Shown here in pieces: positions 15,060 through 26,210 of a stretch of 64,000 nucleotides of DNA (the first letter of the stretch is position 1; each line of letters begins with the position of its first letter). Source of the stretch: Omphalotus guepiniiformis (lineage: Eukaryota > Basidiomycota > Agaricomycetes > Agaricales > Omphalotaceae); assembly GCA_028554645.1 (NCBI GenBank), contig JAQOOI010000073.1:186001-250000 (forward strand), given 5' to 3'. A model generated the notes under the pieces. It worked only from the letters and a program-made list of their open reading frames with translations. It was not told the origin of the DNA and searched no databases. A program made the position numbers and the translations under genes.

Positions 15060-15840
15060 TCAGCATATGCCAGGAAAACATGTTATGGTGCCGGAATGAT
15101 CAGTCGTTGTACTCTGGGTGCCAAGAGGGAGAGCACAAGAATTTGCGACCTCGCTACATAGCAAGTATGAAACGAATGAGTTTCTTCGTTGGGGTGTACG
15201 AGGGTGTACGCTTGTAATGTGGTAAGATGTAATTACGCCAACAAAGAAGAATTTGACGGATCTGATGATGAGTGTACCTGTAAGTATATGTCGTGATTAT
15301 TCTGTAATTTGCGGTTTGATTGAGCCTCGAGTATTAGACAGTCCATGGACGATAGTCTACTAGTAACGTGAACTGACAAAGGCCTTTAGCGTAACCGCTC
15401 TACCGTGTTGTAAGACCCGTGTAAGACTCTGTTAGACTCCATGACGCAAAGTGCAACTCGTCACTTCGTGAAGCAGCACCCAAAGCCCTGCCCATGTATC
15501 CACCAGTCCACATGAAAAAACCTATGACAGCTGATGCAAGATGGTTAACAGACGGCAACTGCTCACCGGATACGGCGGAGGAGACCACAGTGCCAAGTGG
15601 AACGGTGAAATGTCGATACAGAACGTTATAGAGCCTGCCAATTGAGCAGTTCGCTATCCCTGTACCTAACGAGCCGGCACCAAAGCTAAGCGCTAAGCGC
15701 TGATTATGAATTTGATATCGTCGTTGCGACCCACAATATTGAATATGGTCAGAGTACGCACAGAGTATCAGTGTGCCTGCCTGCACAGCTACCTTTCTTC
15801 TGTGTTTGCTCTATGGATTCTAGTCAGAGTCCATTCAGCG
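15060..15840 (+). repeat. Duplicated 5' segment U upstream of array copy 3
   Basis: This stretch matches 21,640-22,602 upstream of copy 5. Shared words include GGTGCCGGAATGAT-like, GAGAGCACAAGA, GAAACGAATGAGT, GTGAAGCAGCA and GCTGATG-AAGATGGTTAACA. No coding sequence is supported in it. The preceding 14,501-15,059 shows nothing recognisable. Confidence 0.6.
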
Positions 15841-15848
15841 TATAAAAG
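15841..15848 (+). promoter_or_regulatory. TATA box of secreted kinase-like gene 3
   Basis: TATAAAAG lies 192 bp before the ATG, in the conserved leader that continues GTGAAGTATGTGCCCAATC. Confidence 0.75.
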
Positions 15849-16032
15849 ACGTGAAGTATGTGCCCAATCTTCAGCAGATTGAGTTCTCTCGTCTCTCACC
15901 TATCAATCCTCTCTGTGCGCGGGCTGGTCCCTTTGCACCTCTACACCTCTCGTATCCGACGCTGCGCGTTAGATCATTGAAACTACATCCCCCCATCTCA
16001 CCTGATATCTGCACGAGCACTCACGTTTCAAG

Positions 16033-17616
16033 ATGTTCGCCCGCCGTCACCTCATCCTTCTCGTCGCTCTGTGTCTCTCCGTGGCGGTAATATCTGCACC
16101 AACCCCCGAGACAAATGACCCGGTCATGGTCAGAGAAGTGAGTGATCTTCGCTCCTTGTGATGCTTGATATGATATTGACTATCTCCCAGTTGCAAGACA
16201 TTGAATTTAACGACTTTGAACGACGCGAGCCTTTGTTCGGAAAGAAAGGCAGTAGCTTTACCACGCCGAAAAGTGGGAGTTCCAGTGGTCACAAAAGTGG
16301 TAGCTCCAGTGGTGGTGTTACCAAGCCTGGTAGTAGCAAGCCTAAGAGTGATGACAGCAAGGGAGATAAAAAGAAAACCCCGCCTTCTACACACACTTCT
16401 ACACACACCACTTCGACTAAAGGGAAGACGCATGCGACACCAACAACGAGCAAAGGTCATAGTAGCGCACATGCTTCCGCTACCCCTACCGCTGGCGTGA
16501 GTTTTCACATATAGTGTCGTCCTTGCAGATTCTGACAATTTCTTGAACGCAGGCGACTTGCTCTATTAATAACTCGAAGACCAATTCAAAGACCAGCCCG
16601 AAGACCACCAAGAAACCTTCTACAACCAAGAAGGTTGCCCGTGCAATCAGCTGGATCTTTGGTCGTGCATACGACGATGACGACGATGTCCACTCCCTTG
16701 TCGCTCGTGGGACCGAAAAGAAGAAGGGAGACAGTATGTTCACCTTCCTTTCACATAGGCGTTTCTTGACTTCACAATTCCTAGAAATCGTGATCAACGG
16801 ACACACAATCACGCTCGGTACCCAACGCTCCGGTCGTTCTCGCGGATCTGGTGACACTGCTGTAAGTAACCTTTTTTAATCAGGGATAGCACTCACTTAC
16901 AAATATGTCATCTTCAGACTTTCGATGTAACTTACAATGGCCGTTCTGCCATCGCGAAGCAACAGACCACTATTTCAAGCGCAAGGTTCTCAACGGAAAT
17001 CCAGAACACATATGCAGTGAGTATCGTACCTTGAAAGTCGTTAACGCCCTTCTTACTCTTACACTCATAGGCGGGCCACGCGCAAGGCAATGGGCTTTAC
17101 TTGGATCAAGATTGCTACGACGGCTCGATGTGGATGATCATGAAGAAGGTTTCTGGGAAGGACATTTACAATCGATTGTTGTCTTTGAGACCCGCCACCA
17201 GAGAGGAATGTGAAGCACACCTACAGACTGCTGCTCATACAGCTGCTACTGCGCAAGCCAATTTGGCTACTCATGCGCACTTTGTCCAAGGCGACGACAA
17301 TTACGAGAACGTGAGTTATTCTATATCCCCGAGCCCCATTTAGCATCTAACTGGTCCTTTCGAATCACAGTATCTGTTCAGCTCTGACTTGAGGTCAGTC
17401 AACATCATCGACTTTGGTGTGGTGACTCCAGTTGGAGCCAATGCGCAAGCGAACGCGATAGTGAGTTCACACATCTATTCTGTGGATTAAGCAAGGTTTG
17501 ACTTACCATATTCGTAATCGCAGGCGAATAGCCAGTATAGGGCGATGCTCGCAGAAGGTGGCACTTTTGGAGATCATTGGATTGAGTACCTTCAGCACGC
17601 AGGCTACTGCCTGTAA
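16033..17616 (+). CDS. Secreted kinase-fold-like protein, array copy 3
   Basis: A complete 396-residue model. Exons are 16033-16137, 16191-16496, 16553-16733, 16785-16861, 16918-17016, 17071-17310, 17371-17460 and 17524-17616. The layout is as in copy 2: signal peptide, propeptide to FERR, then the longest normal linker (SSSGHKSGSSSGGVTKPG followed by Thr/His/Ser-rich sequence). A DDDDD spacer precedes the compact kinase-like domain. Key positions are TLGTQRSGRSRGSGDTA, AIAKQ, STEIQNT, WMIMKKVSGKDIYNR, FVQGDDNYEN and VNIIDFGVV. The C-terminus is YCL rather than FCK/YCK. It is near-identical to copies 1 and 5 over the domain, so duplication or gene conversion is recent. No lesions are seen. 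Confidence 0.85.
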
Positions 17617-18084
17617 TCTCCGTGACCTTGAGATTGGGATGATGTTCCAGGCAAAACGTACCATACGAGATGGGCAAATGTATCCTAAAAAGAATAAAAT
17701 AATTATTGAATTTCAACATTTCGGAAATCAGAACAAAAAATTGCACTTACGTTGAAAAGCGTTTCAAGTTGTCCTGTCCTGGTTTGCTTCATGACTTAAT
17801 GCTGTTACTGCAGCAGCTGATTACTCTGAACTTTAAAGTGGGCCGTCGACTTGCAGCTAAATAATCCATACTTTGACAGCATACAGGCGTCCTTAGATGT
17901 AGAGAGGTTGAGTAAAGTGTATGGCAGGACTGGACGAGTTTCGCATTGGATCATTTCAATCTCCGGCTGAATGTTTGGACTCCGTCTTTCAATTCTAATT
18001 TCTCGAATCCAGCCTTTGACAAATTTGACCACTTGCCTTTCAGCGATCCATTCTAATTTCTCGAATCCAGGTCTATCTTTGACC
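17617..18084. other. 3' flank of array copy 3
   Basis: No gene is supported. The first 150 bp repeat the 3' flank of copies 1 and 5. From about 17,960 the sequence resembles the GPN2 upstream region (TCTCCGGCT-AATGTTTGGACTCCG), with an internal duplication of TCTAATTTCTCGAATCCAG at 17,993 and 18,051. Confidence 0.55.
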
Positions 18085-18390
18085 ACTTCTCTCATAACAC
18101 TGAAGGATGTCATGGCCTGGGACCGAAGGGTGAACATATGCCTTGTTGCATGGAATCAAACTCGTCCACGTTCTAACGGATGCACGGAAATTACATCTCT
18201 GTGTTCAGCTCGCATCATATATCGGTAACTACCAGGAACCTCGACGTCTTGTCTACGTATATCTCCATTTTTCACTACGGAGAACACACGAAGCTCTTAT
18301 TCACGTAAATGCTTTCGAGCAACTAACGGAGCTCGACGTGGAAATGAATACTTGCAACGAGAAAATCTTTGGAGGGAAGGTATGTATATC
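18085..18390 (+). pseudogene. Relic 3: GPN2 fragment fused to RecQ coiled-coil fragment
   Basis: The GPN2 match starts at CATAACACTGAAGGATGTCATGG. It jumps to exon 2 (AACGGATGCA, TACATCTCTGT, GTCTTGTCTA) and ends at the exon 2 end (TACGGAGAACAC). It then switches near 18,290 to RecQ exon 2 (TTCGAGCAACTAACGGAGCTCGACG, shown in part). It is heavily mutated. The switch-point matches relic 4, so the chimera formed before at least one round of duplication. Confidence 0.75.
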
Positions 18391-18937
18391 CGACAGTTAC
18401 GCCTGAAAATGTTCCTGCTGATCGTTCGCCGCTTAGTGCGGCGTGTAAGCTGCAGCGAATTTGAATTTCGGAATACGATATGTGGTGACTGCTGTACACA
18501 GTAGAAAATCGTAAGTATGTGTGTTCATCGACTTTGCGGTCGTAACGAATGAGCGTCCCCATCGGCCTCCATCGGCTCGAAAAGAGTCGAAAGATAGTCT
18601 ATACTATCACTTCCAAAACCACTTCTATACATCAGGTTTGTTTTGTAGCACCGTCGTTAGGTGGTATAGGGTGGTATATATGCACATCACAACCTGGGAT
18701 CAATACACATGTATGATGGGGGACAGATCACAGCTTTTATGTAGGAATTGTCCGTACCACCCCGTGCGCTGTAGCGCTGTCATACTCTGGGGATAGCTGG
18801 CGTCGACATGAGCTTGGTCAGTGCCTTCGGTGATCATGGTCTATATTAATATTGATGAACTGAACAATTATGCCAGAGTATCACTATGCCCGCCAGCACG
18901 GCTACGTATCATCGATCATCTGTGATGCCATTCAGCG

Positions 18938-18945
18938 TATAAAAG
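18938..18945 (+). promoter_or_regulatory. TATA box of secreted kinase-like gene 4
   Basis: TATAAAAG lies 189 bp before the ATG. The context CAGCGTATAAAAGAGGTGAAG is identical to copy 2. The region 18,391-18,937 otherwise shows nothing recognisable. Confidence 0.75.
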
Positions 18946-19126
18946 AGGTGAAGTACACAATCTTCAGCAGATAGAGCTCTCTCATCTCTCAACTATCAAT
19001 CTCTCTGTGCGCGGGCTGGTCCCTTTGCACCTCTACACCTCTCATATCCGACGCTGCGCGTTAGATTGTTGAACCTAAACATCCTCCCATCTCGCCTGAT
19101 TTCTGTCCAAGCACTCTCATTTCAAG

Positions 19127-20694
19127 ATGTTCTCCCGCCGTCAACTCATCCTTCTCGTCGCTCTCTGTCTCTCCGTGGCGGTGATCTCTGCACCGACCCC
19201 GGAGACAAATGACCCGGTTATGATCAGAGAGGTGGGTGACCTTGGCTCTTTATGATACTTGACATGATATTGACTATCTCGCAGGTGGATACCGATAACT
19301 TTGAGCGACGCGAGCCTGCATTCAAGATCAAAGGCATCAAGCCCAAAACTGGTGGTAGCAGTGGTGGAGTTGATACCAAGTCTGGTAGCAGTACTCCTAA
19401 AGATGGCGATACAAAGAAACCCCCGCCTTCTACCCACACCACTTTGTCTAAAGTCAAGGCTAATCCGACATCAAGCAAAATCCCGAGCGCCTCTGCTTCT
19501 GCTTCTGCTACCGCAACACCAAGCAAAAGCCATAGTGCATCTGCTTCCGCTACCCCTACCGCTGGCGTGGGTTTCCTATATATAGTGTCCTTGCAAATTC
19601 TGATAATCTCCTGATCGCAGGGGACTTGCCTTGCTAGCAACTCGAAGACCATCCCGAAGTCTTCTTCAACCAAGAAGATTTATACCCGTGCAATCGACTG
19701 GTTCTTTGGTCGTGCATACGACAACGATGTCCATTCACTTGTCGCCCGTGCGGCGCAAAGGAAGACGGGAGATAGTATGTTCACCTTCTCTTCACTTAAC
19801 CACCGTGATGGACTGTCCTGACTTCATGATTTTCAGAAATCACGCTCAACGGAAACACATTCACGCTTGGAACTCAACACTCCGGTGCTTCTCGCGGATC
19901 TGGTGACACTGCCGTAAGTAACCTCCTTGATCAGGTATAACACTCACTTACAAATCTGTCATGTTCAGACATTCGAAGTTACTTACAACGACCAAAAAGC
20001 TATCGCGAAGCAACAGACTACTATTAAGCCTGCCACGTTTTCCACAGAAATCCAGAACACGAAAGCGGTGAGTACCATACCTTGGAATTCACATTCATCC
20101 TTTGAACGCCTCACTCTTTCACAGGCGGGCGACGCGCAAGGCAACGGGCTTTACTTGGATGCCGGTTGCGACTCCACCGGGACTATGTGGATGATCATGA
20201 AGAAGGTTGATGGGCTAGATATTATCAATCAACTGATAGCTCTGAAAACTGCCACCAAACCCGAATGCGAAAATTTCTTTAAGATGGCTGCTAAGACGGC
20301 TGCTAAGGCGCAAGGAAATCTGGCTGCAAAGGCGCACTTCACCCAGGGCGACGAGAATTACGAGAACGTGAGTTCCCTATATCATCTGCCCGAGTCCATC
20401 CATTCTACCCTGTCGTACTTTGAATCACAGTACCTGTTCACTCCTGACTTCGAGACAGTCAACATCATCGACTTTGGTGTTGTGAGTCCAGTTGGAGTCA
20501 ATGCGAAAGCGGACCAAATTGTATGTTAACACATCTATTCTGTGGGTTAAGCAAGGTTTGACTTACCATAATCGTAATCGCAGGAGGCTAGTCAGGAGAA
20601 GGCGATGCGCGCCCAAGGAGGCACGTTCTCGAATGAATGGATTGGATACTTTCTTCAACCTCAAGGCCTCTGCAAGGAAGTTGAGGAACCTTGA
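19127..20694 (+). CDS. Secreted kinase-fold-like protein, array copy 4 (most divergent)
   Basis: A complete 386-residue model. Exons are 19127-19231, 19285-19566, 19621-19774, 19837-19913, 19969-20067, 20125-20367, 20431-20520 and 20584-20694. The signal peptide is MFSRRQLILLVALCLSVAVI, with a propeptide to FERR. The linker has a different repeat pattern (SASASATATPSKSHSASASA). The domain shows TLGTQHSGASRGSGDTA, AIAKQ, STEIQNTKA, MWMIMKKVDGLDII, FTQGDENYEN and VNIIDFGVV. The hinge-proximal cysteine-containing loop reads DAGCDSTG instead of DEGCFDG. The C-terminus is extended past LCK by EVEEP. It keeps every kinase-like landmark despite being the most divergent, which argues for selection on those residues. 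Confidence 0.85.
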
Positions 20695-20769
20695 GATTGG
20701 GATGATCCAGTCAGAACGTACCATGAAACGAGATGTGACAGATGTATCCTAGAAAGAATAATGAAGCCT

Positions 20770-21240
20770 TACAAGCGTGTTGAAGAAGAAACAAAGGAGA
20801 AAGCTCGTTGAGTACGAACGCTCATTGCGGTTCGGGCCGAAGCCATACAGTATCTGTCGGCGCCAGCGAGCCGCCCGGCGCCTGTTCAACAAGCGCCGTG
20901 ACCGGCCGTGACTTCCTCTTCTTCCTCTTCCTGTCCTCTTCTAAGTTTCTCGTCCTCTTCTTTTCTTACACTGGCAGTTGGCATACGATTCGAGGCCTTG
21001 ATGCGACAAGGGTCTTATTCTGAAGGACACAACACGAAGATTCACTATAACGGGGACTGCATACATAGTTACTGGCCCTGGATGTTTTCTCGATATTCAA
21101 TCAACGCTCCCAAAGTTCGTTATAGGTTGATATTGAACATAGGTTCAATATTTCTCTCAAGCCTTCATCAAGACTGTTTTCCTGTGACATCGAGATCGAT
21201 CCTCCAAACATGAGAAGAACAGTGGGCCTACTGACACGGT
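20770..21240 (+). repeat. Duplicated segment L (copy b) after array copy 4
   Basis: Matches 13,190-13,620 after copy 2: GGAGAAAGCT, TTGGCATACGATT-CGAGG, ATATTGAACATAGG-TCA and a GAGAAGAACAGTGGG remnant. No coding sequence is supported. Together with relics and segment U it defines a higher-order duplication. Confidence 0.55.
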
Positions 21241-21334
21241 AAGGAAGACAGGCCCAAGCAAATGCTATGCAGTAAATTCTAGTAAATCGTATTCGCGATT
21301 ATTGATTATCCCAGATTGTATGTAGAGCATGATA

Positions 21335-21420
21335 AACACCGGCTTGATTTCGCAGTACGAAGGACACACACAGAGTTGAATGCTTTCCAGCAACTAACAG
21401 GGCGACGTTAAAACGAGCAA
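21335..21420 (+). pseudogene. Relic 4: short GPN2-RecQ chimera
   Basis: CTTGATTTCGCAGTACG-AGGACAC matches the end of GPN2 exon 2. It is followed at once by TTTCCAGCAACTAACAGGGCGACG, matching the RecQ coiled-coil exon (shown in part). Only the junction survives. Confidence 0.65.
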
Positions 21421-21639
21421 TTCGCGAATAGAATTGTTTTTGAGAGAAAATTTTCCAACCCGTTATGCCTGACAGTGACAAGGATCATTAATCAAGACCT
21501 GGGCCCTGCGCAGGCCGCCGGCGCCGGATTCAGCCTGGGAGGTACATACCCACATACGGCAAGTACTGAGGATCTCAATCATCTCATAGGCCGCTGGCCG
21601 CGAATCGTGAGATTGTGATTTATGACTGTATATGATCGC

Positions 21640-22602
21640 CGATGAAGGTGCTGTGCCAGGGCCCAGGAGATATGTCATGATGCCGGAATGATTTTGTACT
21701 TGATAATCAGATGTGCCAAGGTCCAAGCGGGAAGGGAGAGCCTTGGAGAGCCTGGGAGAGCACAAGATTCCTTGAAGTTCGTATTTTCTGAAACGAATGA
21801 GTCACTTTTGAGTTTGTTGGGAGCACACTTGAAGTAATTGCCACCGCTTCACGAGATTAAACGCTACGTTTGAAGCCGGTGGAAACGTCGAAACAACTCG
21901 GCTGCTCCAACTACCATACGCTCTCCGTACACACGCTCTCCGTACACTTCGAGACTGAAAGAGATTTTTATGTAAGTATGTCTGTACAGCAAGCCAAAAA
22001 AAACAAAAAAAAAAAAATTGACGCATCTTCCGATGTCGGATGAGTTTCCCTGCACAGTGATCATGAATCTGTGAAGGCAATTTTCTTCAGCCTCGAGCCG
22101 GCCTCAAGTAGATCCATAGGCGACACCGTACCGCTCTAGGATCGACTCCTGATAGACTCCAAGACGCACGTCGCAGAGTGTAACTTGTCACTTGTGCGGC
22201 AGTGAAGCAGCATCATTGTTTTGTTGGCATAAGACGCAAGAGATTCATATCCATCATTCCAGTGTCCATGGACAACGCGTCAAAGAATACATGAAGCTGA
22301 TGGTTAACAAATGGCAACCCATGACAACTATGACTCTCACCGTATATGGCGGAGAAGTCACAGTGGAACGGACCGAACAGTAAGATGTAGAGCCTGATTA
22401 AGCGGTGGCTGTCCGGGTTTTCTCATTAGCCCTCGCTAGCCCTAGTACCTAGCGAGTTGACATAGTCAGCATTCACAGCTGATTTTGAAAATGATCTTGT
22501 CGTTACGACCACAGACCACAAAGTTACGCCAGAGTATCACTATGCCTGCCTGCACAGGTACGTATCATCGGTGTTTGCACCGTAATGCCAGTCAGCGTGG
22601 CG
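21640..22602 (+). repeat. Duplicated 5' segment U upstream of array copy 5
   Basis: The fuller version of the segment at 15,060-15,840. It contains CTTGTGCGGCAGTGAAGCAG, GACAACGCGTC, GATGGTTAACAAATGGCAAC and GGCGGAGAAGTCACAGTGG. A poly-A-like run lies at 21,996-22,017. No coding sequence is supported. Confidence 0.6.
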
Positions 22603-22610
22603 TATAAAAG
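22603..22610 (+). promoter_or_regulatory. TATA box of secreted kinase-like gene 5
   Basis: TATAAAAG lies 191 bp before the ATG, with the conserved leader GAGGTGAAGTATGAACCCAA. About 60 bp upstream is TATGCCTGCCTGCACAGGTA, the conserved upstream block. Confidence 0.75.
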
Positions 22611-22793
22611 AGGTGAAGTATGAACCCAATCTCCAGCAGATTGAGCTCTCTCATCTCTCACCTATCAATTCCTCTGTGCGCGGGCTGGTCCCTTTGCATC
22701 TCTACACCTCTCGTATCCGACGCTGCGCGTTAGATCGTTGAACCTACACCCTCCCATCTCACCTGAACTCACTCCAAGCACTCTCATCCCAAG

Positions 22794-24360
22794 ATGTTTG
22801 CCCGCCGTCACCTTATCCTTCTCGTCGCTCTCTGTCTCTCCGTGGCAGTCATCTCTGCACCGACTCCCGACAGAAATGACCCCGCCATGATCAGAGAAGT
22901 GAGTGACTTTGGCTGTTCATGATACTTGATATAATATTGACTATCTCGCAGCTGGATACCGTTGAATTTAACGACGTCGAGCGACGTGAGCCTTTGCTCG
23001 GAAAGGCCAAAGGCGGTAGCAGTAGCACGCCCAAGAGTGGTAGTTCCAGTGGTGGTGTTACTAAGCCTGGTAGCAGTACGCCTAAGAATAATGACAGCAA
23101 GGGCGACAAGAAGAAAACCCCACCATCTACACACACTTCTACACACACCACTTCGCCTAAAGGGAAGGCGACAGCAACACCAACCAAAAGCCATAGTTCA
23201 TCTGCTTCCGCTACCCCTACCGCTGGCGTGAGTCTTCACATAGATAGTGCCCTTGCAGATTCTGACGTCCCTGGACGTAGGCGACTTGCTCTATTAGTAA
23301 TTCGAAGACCAGCCCGAAGACCAACAAGAAACCTTCCACGACCAAGAAGGTTGCCCGTGCAATCAGCTGGCTCTTTGGTCGTGCATATGACGATGACGAC
23401 AATGTCCACTCACTTGTCGCTCGTGGGACCGAAAAGAAGAAGGGAGACAGTATGTTCAACTTCTCTTCACAAACCACAGTGATGGACTTTCCTGACTTCA
23501 CGATCCCTAGAAATCACGATCAACGGAAACACATTCACGCTCGGTACTCAACGCTCTGGTTCTTCTCGCGGATCTGGTGATACTGCTGTAAGTAACCAAC
23601 CTAAGCCTTGTTCAGGAATGGCACTCACTTACAAAGCTGTTCATCTTCAGACATTCGATGTGACCTACAAGGGCCATTCTGCTATCGCGAAGCAACAGAC
23701 TACCATCGCAAACGCGAAGTTCTCAACGGAAATCCAGAACACAAAAGCAGTGAGTATTGTACCTTGAAATCCACACTCAGTCCTTTGCGCCCGACTTACT
23801 CTTACTCTCTTCACAGGCGGGCACCGCGCAAGGCAATGATCTGTACTTGGATGAAGGTTGCTTCGACGGCTCGATGTGGATGATCATGAAGAAGGTTTCT
23901 GGACAAGACGTTTACAATCAGCTGACGGCTTTAAAACCCGCCACCAAAGCGCAATGTGAAGCATACCTTAACACTGCTGCTGAGACGGCTGCCAAAGCGC
24001 AAGCCAATTTGGCTACTCATGCGCACTTTGTCCAGGGCGACGACAATTATGAGAACGTGAGTTATACTACATCTCCCTGAGTCCCATTTATCGGTTGGCT
24101 GACCCTTTCGAATCGCAGTATCTGTTCAACGCTGATTTCAAGTCAGTAAACGTTATCGACTTTGGTGTTGTGACTCCTGTTGGAGCCACTGCACAAGCGA
24201 GCACGATAGTGAGTTTCACACATCTACTCTGTTTGATCAAGCAATCGCTGACCTACTATAATCGCAGGAGGCTAGCCAGTTGAAGTCGATGCGCGCAGAA
24301 GGTGGCACCTTTGGGGATCATTGGATTGAAGCTCTCCAGCACGCAGGCTTCTGCAAGTAA
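22794..24360 (+). CDS. Secreted kinase-fold-like protein, array copy 5
   Basis: A complete 382-residue model. Exons are 22794-22898, 22952-23227, 23281-23449, 23511-23587, 23651-23749, 23817-24056, 24119-24208 and 24268-24360. It has a signal peptide, a propeptide to VERR and a Ser/Thr/Lys-rich linker very close to copy 2. The DDDD spacer ends VHSLVARG, and the kinase-like domain is nearly that of copy 1. Landmarks are TLGTQRSGSSRGSGDTA, AIAKQ, STEIQNTKA, WMIMKKVSGQDVYNQ, FVQGDDNYEN, VNVIDFGVV and the C-terminal GFCK. The N-terminal half resembles copy 2 and the C-terminal half copy 1, which suggests mosaic exchange. It lies 489 bp upstream of GPN2 on the same strand. Confidence 0.86.
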
Positions 24361-24848
24361 TCTCCATGACCTTGAGATTGGGATGATGTTCCAGGCAAAA
24401 CGTACGGTACGAGATGGGAAAATGTAGCACAAAAAAAATAAAACAAATTTTTGAATCTCAAAGATGTCTTGACCCGAGAATGAGGAACACACTCTTACAC
24501 TGAGCAGCGCTACAGTGTTATTTGCCGTTACACTAGACTTAAAGCTTGAATTTTTGAATGCCGTCAAAGTTGTAGCAGCTGAATTTGCACTTTGAAGGTG
24601 GACTGTCAACTATAGTGTTAGTGGAGAGCCAGGACAATTCCTTGGGCCCGTACTTCTATCAGGCATTCCTGGTCGCAGAGGGATGGTTGAGTAGACTGTG
24701 AACAAGGCAGGAGTGATCATGGACAGGTTCGCTGAGGAAGACGATCCTTGGATCATTTTGTTCTCCGGCTAAATATTTTGTACTCCGCTCCAGCAGCCAT
24801 CCAGTGCAGACTGCTTGGTGGATCTAGCTTTGACCATCGTATCCATTC
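24361..24848. other. Intergenic between array copy 5 and GPN2
   Basis: It holds the copy 5 3' flank and the GPN2 promoter. The stretch at 24,640-24,848 is the parent of the GPN2-upstream pieces found in relics 1 and 3. No gene is seen. Confidence 0.6.
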
Positions 24849-26073
24849 ATGCCTTTTGGTGAAGTAGTCTGCGGAGCACCAGGAAGTGGAAAATCGACAT
24901 ACTGCTATGGAAAACACCAACTATTCTCAGCACTCAACCGACCCATATCTATCGTGAATCTTGACCCAGCAAACGAAATGATACCGTATCCTTGCGCAAT
25001 CGATATATCTTCTCTCATAACGCTGAAGGATGTCATGGATGAATATGGCTTGGGTCCCAATGGTGGAATGCTTTACTGTATGGAATACTTGGAAGCGAAT
25101 TTCGACTGGCTTGAGGAGCGTTTGAAGGAACTAGGACCCGATGCCTATGTTTTGTTTGACCTTCCCGGGCAGGTGGAGCTAAGCACAAACCACGAAAGTG
25201 TGAAGAATATAGTGGATCGTCTGGTGAAGAGTGGCTATAGGGTGCGTTGTTCTATTTCACTCGACGTAGACGTCTGTTAATGCAAATCTTCAAACCCTCT
25301 TGGTCAGCTAGCAGCCGTGCATTTATGCGACGCCCACTACGTAACGGATGCAACAAAGTACATCTCTGTACTCTTGCTATCTCTCCGAACCATGTTGCAT
25401 TTAGAATTACCGCATGTCAATGTCTTGTCTAAAATCGACTTGATTTCGCAGTACGGAGAACTCGGTGAGCTATTCTTTGAGTTGCTTCTACGCTCTCTGA
25501 CCGATACAGCATTTCAGATTTCAATCTTGACTTTTATACAGAAGTGCAAGATTTGTCCTATCTGGAAAATGCTCTCTCGAATTCGTCGCCACGTTATACA
25601 GCTCTGAACATGGCCATGATATCACTGATAGAAGACTACAATCTAGTAGGCTTCGAAACCCTTGCTGTTGAGGTACGCATGTCGATATGTGCTCGTTATC
25701 AATATTCAAGCACATTTCCTTGACACAGAATAAGGATTCGATGATTCATTTAACTCGAGCAATTGACCGCGCTACTGGTTACGTCTTCGTCCCACCTTCA
25801 GGATCCAAAGCTCCTCCGGGTACGATAAATGAGATGGATGCACCATCTGCTGCTCGGGCCAATTCGTATGCCCTCTTTTCCAGTGCTGCAGGCCCGATGC
25901 ATGGACCTGGCAGTGACGTGCACGATGTTCAAGAAAGATGGATTGACGCGAAGGAAGAATGGGATGCGTACGAGAAAAAACAGTGGAGGCGTGAGGGTGA
26001 ATTAGTCAGAGATGAAGCTGCTCGGGTGAATGCCAGTAATCTGAAGATTCGAGAACGACAATCTACATCTTGA
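24849..26073 (+). CDS. GPN2: GPN-loop GTPase 2
   Basis: A small GTPase of the GPN-loop family, needed for assembly and nuclear import of RNA polymerase II (known for the family). Four exons (24849-25241, 25308-25464, 25518-25672, 25729-26073) give 349 residues, the normal size. Visible motifs are GAPGSGKST (G1) at residues 9-17, NLDPAN, the family-defining GPN in [15 protein letters not shown] (G3), and SKID at the G4 position. The C-terminal region is typical ([16 protein letters not shown], later [16 protein letters not shown]). The gene is intact. Broken copies of it lie between the array genes upstream. It is convergent with SEC31, whose stop is 137 bp away. Confidence 0.95.
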
Positions 26074-26210
26074 CGTCCATCCGCACTATACTCTGTCTCA
26101 TGCTTAAATTACAGACTCCGGTCCATAATACATAATCATTTTAGCAGTAGCTGAGAGAAACATTATCAGACTAGTAATTGGCTGTAGAAGCCATTGCTAC
26201 ATAATCTACT

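Noticed and set aside
21996..22017. Poly-A-like run as the tail of a retroposed copy
   Set aside because: The sequence upstream of it is segment U, which is also present upstream of copy 3. There is no intronless gene copy next to it.
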